This document shows positions 7,311-13,193 of a stretch of 13,193 bases of DNA, piece by piece. The notes beneath the pieces were generated by a model. That model ran no database searches. It was not told the origin of the DNA and was given only the letters and a program-made list of their open reading frames with translations. The stretch is from Hymenopellis radicata. Taxonomy: Eukaryota; Basidiomycota; Agaricomycetes; Agaricales; Physalacriaceae. Made by a program: the position numbers and the translations under genes. Every line of letters starts with the position of its first letter. Position 1 is the stretch's first letter. The stretch is taken from contig JADNRX010001176.1 of NCBI GenBank assembly GCA_015501595.1, positions 1-13,193 on the forward strand. Reading direction: 5' to 3'.

Positions 7311-7514
7311 TGTGGGGGAATGGTTCTGAAACAAGATGAACGCGCTTTTTGTAGAGAACAGGGCGATAAGCCTAAATGAAATGCATGCAGGTGACCATTG
7401 GCATGACCAGATATCCCGAGTATGGCATTCACCTGACGCGTATTTCGTTACTCGGAGGGCCGATAGCTGTTCCGTACTAAAGAATACAAAGTTCTCATGG
7501 TGAGACGCCGTGCA
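7311..7514. other. Spacer upstream of the SDR gene
   Basis: This 204-bp gap lies between the TACO1 stop codon and the SDR start codon, both on the minus strand. It must hold the TACO1 3' end and the SDR promoter. I see no clear TATA element. Confidence 0.45.
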
Positions 7515-8601
7515 TCAGCTGTCTAAAGTTGTCCAAACTTGGGATACATCTTCTTTCGATTCCAAAGCCGCTATCAACTGCGCCACGTCGGACATTAGTT
7601 CGTCTGATGGCTCGACCTTTTCCAGTGGGCTGTAGACTAGCTCGCTTGATAGTAGCTCGCAGGTGGGCGCAGCAAGTGTGACAGCTTTAGTCAACTGGGA
7701 TAGGGCCGGGGGTTCGGAGTAGAACTGGGGCGAGAAATGAGATTGTAGGACCTACGGAGTAGCAAAGTACACACCTCAATTTCGGTCATGCCCTCATCCG
7801 AGGTAGACTCTTCGAAATCCATGGCTCCGTTTTCAAGCGCGGCCTCCACAAGGGCTTCCTTTTTGGACTCGTCCATGGAAGTATCAAGTGATATTTTGAC
7901 AACACCTTTCCGTTCGAACATGAATTTGATAGGTGTGAGATGGCCGCTGTAGGCAGGCAAGTCAGAATTGCGAAGGGAAATGGTGACAGTACTCGCCTAT
8001 GGGCATTGAGAGCCTCGCGGATAGTTTGGATGGTCCTCGTTGGATTGGTGCTCAAACATTCTCTGGAGAAGTTCTCAGCAATAAGTCAAGCTGAAAGAGA
8101 GACGAAAGATACACGATGACGCCAACAGAGCCGAAAGCAAGGACTTCATAAGTGATATGTTCGCCGGTCTTTTCTTTGCTCTTGGATGCCTGTGAAGAGT
8201 ATGAGGACGTTTCAATCGACACCGAGACACGCACAGAAACCAAAGCTCGTTCAATGTTGTCCTTGGGAATGTCCTTGAGGCGCCGTAACGTGACTGCTAA
8301 TGCGACGTTCTTTTCTGGGTCGGTAGAGCCTCCCCCGGCTGGCGAAGGGGTCAAATCTAGTCGTGTTCCCGGACACTAGGGCGTACTTCGGACGGCTATC
8401 AAGATGGCATTGCGCGCTCTGCTAACTGCGGCGCTCTTGGAAGCATCGTTTGCGCCTTTCTTGTCTCTGATTTTTGACCACTGCCAGGTACATGAGAAGA
8501 TAATTCGAACAAAAATGAAGAGAGTGGACTTTGTTGTGACCCGCCAAGGCGACTGCTGAGGTCGAAAAGAGACGCGACGTTCGAGTGAGTGACGGGAGCA
8601 T
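7515..8601 (-). CDS. TACO1: TACO1/YebC-family mitochondrial translation factor
   Basis: This is a member of the DUF28/YebC family, which aids mitochondrial translation (COX1 in mammals). Seven exons in gene order: 8601-8530, 8480-8387, 8338-8241, 8189-8113, 8062-7997, 7946-7775 and 7724-7515. They sum to 789 nt, 262 residues, with exact phase throughout. The protein starts MLPSLTRTSRLFSTSAVALA, a mitochondrial leader. The family signature follows: GHNKWSKIRDKKGANDA, then DPEKNVAL, IPKDNIERAL, ITYEVLAFGSVGVIVE, LTPIKFMFERKGVV and a C-terminal PPALSQLTKAV block, ending TTLDS. Introns are 48-51 bp. One (7947-7996) appears to be GC-AG (donor GCGAGT), and two have weak donors (GTCCAC at 8529, GTTTCT at 8240). 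The gene is divergent from the NTF2-like gene and co-oriented with the SDR gene. Confidence 0.92.
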
Positions 8602-8883
8602 CAGTGATTACGTATACATTTCAGGACTTATAACAAACCGCCATCACTGTTTCTATGCTGGGCCTCGCTTTGACAAGTACTGATGACTACACTTTCAACC
8701 TCTAATGGGGATTCTGTAGTGGGGTATCACGCCACTGAGCAATCTATGATGGAGAACTCCAAAGTACACAGCGTCATCCTCGTCGACATAATCTTCTACA
8801 GAACAACATAAGTACTCTCCATCCTACTGCTACGCCAAATCAAACATACCCCACCGCAACCCACGTTACACCCCGTAACAGTC
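8602..8883. promoter_or_regulatory. Divergent promoter region, TACO1 and NTF2-like gene
   Basis: The two start codons are 282 bp apart and point away from each other. A TTATAA at 8628-8633 is about 27 bp upstream of the TACO1 start. The leader of the NTF2-like gene (about 8810-8880) is rich in C and A with no upstream ATG close to the start. No operator can be named. Confidence 0.5.
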
Positions 8884-9282
8884 ATGGTTTGGCAGATAGA
8901 GGAACGCATTCAGAACGAGGTCAAAAGGGGAGAGATCCACGTCGTACGCGCCCTCAAGGAGTCAGGACCTGCCGTCTTTGATTACATTGCCGACGATGCC
9001 GTCTTTGCCATCGACGGTCGCGTCCTCGATGCAGACTCCAAACCCACTCTCAAGGACTACATGAAAAACAATTACCACCCATGGGCTACCTTCGAAATGA
9101 AGGACGTCAAGGTGGTTCCCACTGGCCTCATGGCAGCGACCGTTTGCTACAGAGCCAATGCGACCAAAATCGTCCGCGACGACCAGCCTCCGGAGAAATA
9201 CAATGTCGTATGCTCCTCCTCCTGGCGCCAGGAAGCAAGCGCAGATTGGATATTGGTCTCGCATTGCGAAGGCTTCTGCTGA
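8884..9282 (+). CDS. Small NTF2-like (SnoaL/DUF4440-type) protein
   Basis: This intronless frame encodes 132 residues. The layout is an amphipathic N-terminal helix (WQIEERIQNEVKRGE, ALKESG), then FDYIADDAVFAIDG, KDYMKNNYHPWATFEMKDV, a strand pair around AATVCYRANATK, and a last strand CSSSWRQ..ADWILVSHCEG. This order of helix, DDAVF-type turn and W-x-LVSH end is typical of the cone-shaped NTF2-like fold used by SnoaL and DUF4440 proteins, which bind small molecules or act as cyclases or isomerases. No catalytic residue can be named, so the function is open. The protein has no signal peptide or membrane segment. Its length fits a single-domain member of the superfamily. The start at 8884 has a suitable context (GTCATGG) and no competing upstream ATG. 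Confidence 0.7.
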   Translation: MVWQIEERIQNEVKRGEIHVVRALKESGPAVFDYIADDAVFAIDGRVLDADSKPTLKDYMKNNYHPWATFEMKDVKVVPTGLMAATVCYRANATKIVRDDQPPEKYNVVCSSSWRQEASADWILVSHCEGFC

Positions 9283-9539
9283 ATGAGTACGTCTGGATCT
9301 TGTATCCATCAAACTTCTACTTATGGTCTGACAGAATCGTTCCCTGCGCATTCTTGAAGCCCAGTTTCTTCAGGCTACTAATCCAGACGGACTTGTACTT
9401 ACCTTTTTCTTTCCCTCGGCGAACAATACGCGTAACACCATCATGATTTTGTATCGGAATGTATTGTATGCCAATATTGCTTCACTCTACTTTAATGATG
9501 GGTATACAAGGATGATATGTGCGTGAAAATCCCAGGCGC
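9283..9539. other. Convergent 3' spacer, NTF2-like gene and MFS gene
   Basis: These 257 bp hold only the two 3' ends. The DNA is A/T-rich around 9430-9520, as expected for polyadenylation sites. I see no gene. Confidence 0.5.
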
Positions 9540-11701
9540 TCAGAGAACGGTGGCACGCTTGGATTTGCTTCGAATCTTTTTGCCGAATTTGTAGAATAAG
9601 AAAGGTATGGGTATCTGGTGGTACGTTAGCGTTGATCTCCATAGAAGGAAGTTGCATACCATCGCCACGGAGACAAAAGCCAGCAAGGAAGCAGCCCACC
9701 CATCTCCGAGACCATGGAACATTTGCACCATGAATAAAGGCATAGCTGCGCCTGCGCCTGACCGCACCACCTGTACGAGAGTCAGTATGATGGTATCTGA
9801 AGACAAGGGGCACACTAACCGTTTTTGCAGCCAAAGCCGAAGCGACGTGGTCCGGAAAAGCGTCAATGATGTAGGCGTTAGCGCTGAAATAGATGACGAC
9901 CATTCCGAATCCGAACGGTATGCCAGCGCTACAAGGTCCGACCCAATTCCCGCCACCTGGTAGAACGGCAGGAGGACTCGTCCAGCCAAAGATGAACAAA
10001 GCAATTGGAACAAATGGGGCGCCGACGAGAGCTCCGACAAGTCGATCCTCTGGCTCTGCCATACCACCTTTTGCTGCAGCGCGACGGAGATAGTCCTTCT
10101 CGAGTAGAGGTGTGATGAGTAGCGCGATACTTAGGCCGATGAACACCGAGCAGAACATGAGTCCCGTTATGCCGTCGCTGTACCCATAGTCTTCGCCAAA
10201 CACGACAGGGAAGCTGAAGAAGAACGCATACTGTCGTCAGGTGATATCAACAGTCAATATTGAAGAGGACCTCGGGAGGCACATACCAGAAGGCCATAAA
10301 TAAGAGAGATGAACAAGGACATCAACAAGAGAATAGGTTCCGTGAAGAGCATTTGGAACGGCCGGACGAGGGTATCCGTCATCATTTCTGAGAAACTTGG
10401 GCGGAATATTTCTTGCTCTGCAACAATGTCTTCCCGACCAGTTTTATGTCGAAGCTTGGCGGCTCGCTTTTTCAGAAGCACGGGTGCGAAAGTCTCCGGG
10501 ATGGTCAAACATAAGAAGAATATGAGTCCGGCGAACATCATATTGATCTGTCAACGATATCAGTTTTAATGAACTGGTGAGTATAACAATATCGTACCCA
10601 GAGAATCCATCGCCATCCCAGAGCGTCACCAATGAAACCCTAAGAAACTATGAGCACAGACTAAGCATGAAAGGAAGCTAGACTCACGCCTACTAGAGGT
10701 CCCAAAGCAGCACCCCCATACGGAGCGGCCGCAAAAAGAGCAATAGCGAAACCACGCTCGTTGTTATCCCAAATATCACTGATGGTACTTCCCGCAAGGG
10801 TAAGAGGACCGGATGCGAATACTCCACAGAAGAAACGACATATGAGCAGGGTCTGGATGTTTGGAGCTACTGCGCAGGGTGTACTAAGGACTGAAGGGCA
10901 GTGAGATGCAGTAAAACATGGATCGAATGGAGAACGTACTGATATATGCAAAGGTGGGGATAGACCACAAAGGTTTTCGACCGTATTCTTCGGAAAGCGG
11001 AGAGATGATTAGAGGGCCGACGCTGTGAGACAACATTCAACTTCGCCATTATAGCTCAACATGAGCGAGTGCTTACCCAAACCCACAGACCATCAGGGAG
11101 ACACTAAGAGCGGTGACAACTTCTCCAACATGCAGATCATGTTCTATGCCAGAGAAATCGCCGGTTATGACGGCACTTGAAAAGGCTACCGAGACCACGG
11201 CCAAAGCCGCCACAAGTGTGATGTCTGTAAACACTGTATCACTACAGGCATGGAAAGCCCAATGCAAAACCGACGCACACCACCGCCAAGGACCTGACCA
11301 ATTTCGGGGATCTTCCGGGTCTCCTTCGAGCCATGTTACGAGGTAAAGGTCTTTGACAGAGACTGCCTTTTCGGGGTCGGTGACGAGGTTGGGGAGACCC
11401 TCGTGTACAGGTCGAAGCGCCGAAATAAACTTGACGTATCCCTTCTTTGACACGCCACGGGCTTCGTCGGTGAATGCGTGTGCAGGCCTACTAAGATCAG
11501 GACGTAAGGACTCGTGAGTTCTTGTGCGTTCAAGGGTGAGTTGAAGGTTGGGTTCATGGACGGTAGATGTGGGGGTAACGGGCTCTGGTCCTTCGGTCAG
11601 CGTGAGCGAGTATAGGAGGAGAACTGCATACCAGTATCTTCAGGTCTACGTTCGCCGGTAGGCAAGACAGAGTCTGGCGCATAATGAACGTGAGTGTTCA
11701 T
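9540..11701 (-). CDS. MFS transporter, DHA1 drug/polyamine type
   Basis: This is a 12-helix proton antiporter of the major facilitator superfamily, resembling the fungal TPO/FLU1 group at the plasma membrane. Ten exons in gene order: 11701-11632, 11584-11279, 11224-11077, 11022-10940, 10890-10688, 10639-10598, 10547-10287, 10230-9820, 9770-9660 and 9614-9540. They total 1,710 nt, 569 residues, in frame throughout. Landmarks are a cytosolic N-terminus of about 105 residues, then WLEGDPEDPRNWS just before helix 1. Next are motif A-like SPLSEEYGRKP, CRFFCGVFASGPLTLAGSTI, GWRWILWINMMFAG, PETFAPVLLKKRAAKLR before the central loop, and a KKIRSKSKRATVL tail. The 42-nt sixth exon is very small. The substrate cannot be predicted. 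A TATA element lies 45 bp upstream of the start. Confidence 0.92.
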
Positions 11702-12542
11702 GATAATGGAAAGAGAGTGAGTGATATCGGGAAAATCATCTCTTCTTTATACAAAGGAATCGCGCCGTAGCCGCCGACTGCCTTTCTTTCCGTAAAAAGG
11801 GCGGCCCATACTTTAAGAGGACTTCGGAACAACTTTGAGCGTTGGGTTGGCGTTGAGTGCACAAAAAAGGAAGTCGATCAAGTCTTCTCGGCTAAGAACG
11901 GCTACCGGTATCCCGGCCGACAGCGGAGGTGATGCGATCCGGTCCGCGGAACGTCACCCGATTGGTTGCTTTGGTAGACCCTAGTGGATCGCCGTTATCT
12001 CCAACACGAGGGTTTACCCACAACCACCATTGCTATTAGCAAGAATTTATGTGCCGAAAACGACGAGTAGATGCGCCAATATGTTCTACATCTCGGGATG
12101 TTGAGTTTAAGCCGCAATGCCTGCTTCTTGTGGCTTTCCAACTAAGAAATTTTCTGGTGGAACGCAGTGGATCAGGCTTTCAATCGTCGAAGCATGACTG
12201 TGGCATGTAGTACAAAGTTCCACTAGATGTCGTCGGAATCCGGTATTGATTGACCTGAGTGCTCCATTTCGTCCTAGATCGTAGCGGTTACTGCGTCGAC
12301 GATACGATTTTAGGACATATTATCTTCTGCGTCACCTCTCTAGACACACATCGTCTACAAGAGACGACTAGGAGTGCCGTCTGAGACTCGGGAGGCTTGC
12401 AGAATTGAACAATGAGCCACTCCCAAAAGGAACATTTCAGGACTTCAGTCGCAAAACCACGCCGACCCATTAGCCAACGAGTGTAATCTAGATATCGCAA
12501 TTGGTCTATATATCAATAATGTAGATTAACTTTTAAATGCAC
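11702..12542. other. Gene-poor intergenic stretch upstream of the MFS gene
   Basis: This 841-bp stretch is the longest non-coding region in the window. The first 60 bases hold the MFS core promoter. The only sizeable frame (12288-12500, minus) starts at a non-ATG codon and matches nothing I know. A small hairpin (TCGTCT/AGACGA, 12351-12367) is visible but unremarkable. The region probably holds the MFS upstream regulatory DNA and the 3' end of the neighbouring gene. I see no transposon ends, tRNA or microsatellite. Confidence 0.5.
11746..11751 (-). promoter_or_regulatory. TATA box of the MFS transporter gene
   Basis: Read on the minus strand this is TATAAA within GTATAAAG, 45 bp upstream of the start codon at 11699-11701. 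Position and sequence are consistent with a core promoter. No other start signal is visible nearby. Confidence 0.5.
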
Positions 12543-13193
12543 CTAGATATTCTGCTCGTCCTCCTCTCTTGGTTCACTCGCGCTCTGGGCAACGAGAGGT
12601 TTTGATCGGAAAGTTTCGTCTCGCCTCACGCGTAAGGCCCACTCGTATGCTTTGCACACATACTTGATGTAGGCAATCCCAGCTGTGTCTCCAATGTGCA
12701 CAAAGCGATGATGCAGCACATCTAGATCGTTGAACAGAAGCATCGGTGGTACGTGACTATCTGGTACCTCTACAATCGAGGACATCCGCACCAACGGTCG
12801 TGCAGCGAAAAGAGACGTCCGTGTTGAGCGCATCGCTGGCTTGGGGTCTGGCTGACGTAGTGCTGCTGGGGGATACTTGGCGACGAAAGCTTTGACGCGC
12901 TCACTCGCTTCACGTTCATTCTTGGTTCTGAGAAAGATGTCAGCACCGAACAAGGATAGCAGAAAAGGGAAAGGACGCACATTGCAAGAAGTCGAATGAA
13001 GGCGGTATGAACTTGCTCAATCGTCCTTGCATTGACCACCTCTTTTCCAGAGATATCATAACTCGAATACTCCGCAAACAACTCTCTTGCGAAAACCAAC
13101 GCATCCTCTCGGTCACGCTTGGGAGCATATAAGCATCGCTCCAGCGCCTCCTTATACGAACGTGCGCTCTTTCAACGCCAGCCTTTTCAAAAA
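12543..13193 (-). CDS. Unrecognised protein, C-terminal part (5' end outside window)
   Basis: Two exons are supported: 12981 up to the window edge, and 12927-12543, joined over intron 12928-12980 (GTGCGT..TCAG) with exact phase. The stop is TAG at 12543-12545. The visible protein is soluble-looking and helical. An N-terminal part (SYKEALERCLYAPKRDREDA, then LVFARELFAEYSSYDISGKE) suggests stacked helices such as TPR-like repeats. After TKNEREASERVKAFVAKYPP comes a basic stretch with RSTRTSLFAARPLVRMSS, then LLFNDLDVLHHRFVHIGDTAGIAYIKYVCKAYEW. The end is acidic (EPREEDEQNI). I do not recognise the family and assign no function. In the frame used, a TGA at 13172-13174 blocks further extension, while another frame is open to the edge. 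The reason is either a missing base near 13157-13170 or an exon boundary. Confidence 0.65.

Noticed and set aside
12351..12367. Small perfect hairpin TCGTCT-N5-AGACGA
   Set aside because: A six-base stem is expected by chance in 13 kb, and no U-tract or conserved context accompanies it.
12288..12500. A 70-codon minus-strand frame in the gene-poor stretch
   Set aside because: It begins at a TTG codon, has no recognisable domain and no supporting splice or promoter signals.

Overview
The window is nuclear DNA from a filamentous fungus, most likely a basidiomycete of the Agaricomycotina type. The case rests on small GT-AG introns (about 45-61 bp, one 74 bp candidate), up to ten exons per gene, very short intergenic gaps, and housekeeping proteins of fungal type. 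I cannot name a genus. ORF-by-ORF reading hides most genes here, so I rebuilt each one from splice sites and checked reading phase by summing exon lengths.

Left part (1-2 kb): the 3' end of a transketolase gene (+), QCR7 of respiratory complex III (-), and a nucleoside diphosphate kinase gene (+) that shares a 147-bp divergent promoter with QCR7. All three carry a one-base deficit inside strongly conserved coding sequence. In the kinase gene it hits the codon of the catalytic histidine. The genes to the right, from about 2.3 to 11.7 kb, sum to perfect frames.

Centre (2.3-7.3 kb): a compact FHA-domain protein kinase of the Rad53/Chk2/Dun1 group (+) and a mitochondrial short-chain dehydrogenase (-) were once convergent neighbours. 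A 1,258-bp block (4402-5659) now separates them. It carries an intact riboflavin kinase gene (FMN1, -) and a fragment of an aromatic-acid-exporter-like membrane protein. The block is flanked by two direct copies (505 and 517 bp, about 98% identical) of the old kinase-tail/SDR-tail junction. The left copy serves the kinase, the right copy serves the dehydrogenase, and the opposite tail in each copy is a relic. This is the most notable structure in the window.

Right part (7.5-13.2 kb): TACO1/YebC-family mitochondrial translation factor (-, 7 exons), a divergent small NTF2-like protein (+), and a ten-exon MFS drug/polyamine-type transporter (-). Then comes a gene-poor 0.84-kb stretch, followed by the 3' part of an unrecognised gene (-). 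Three genes (QCR7, TACO1, the SDR) encode likely mitochondrial proteins. I see no secondary-metabolite cluster, transposon, tRNA or CRISPR, and no clearly new system.
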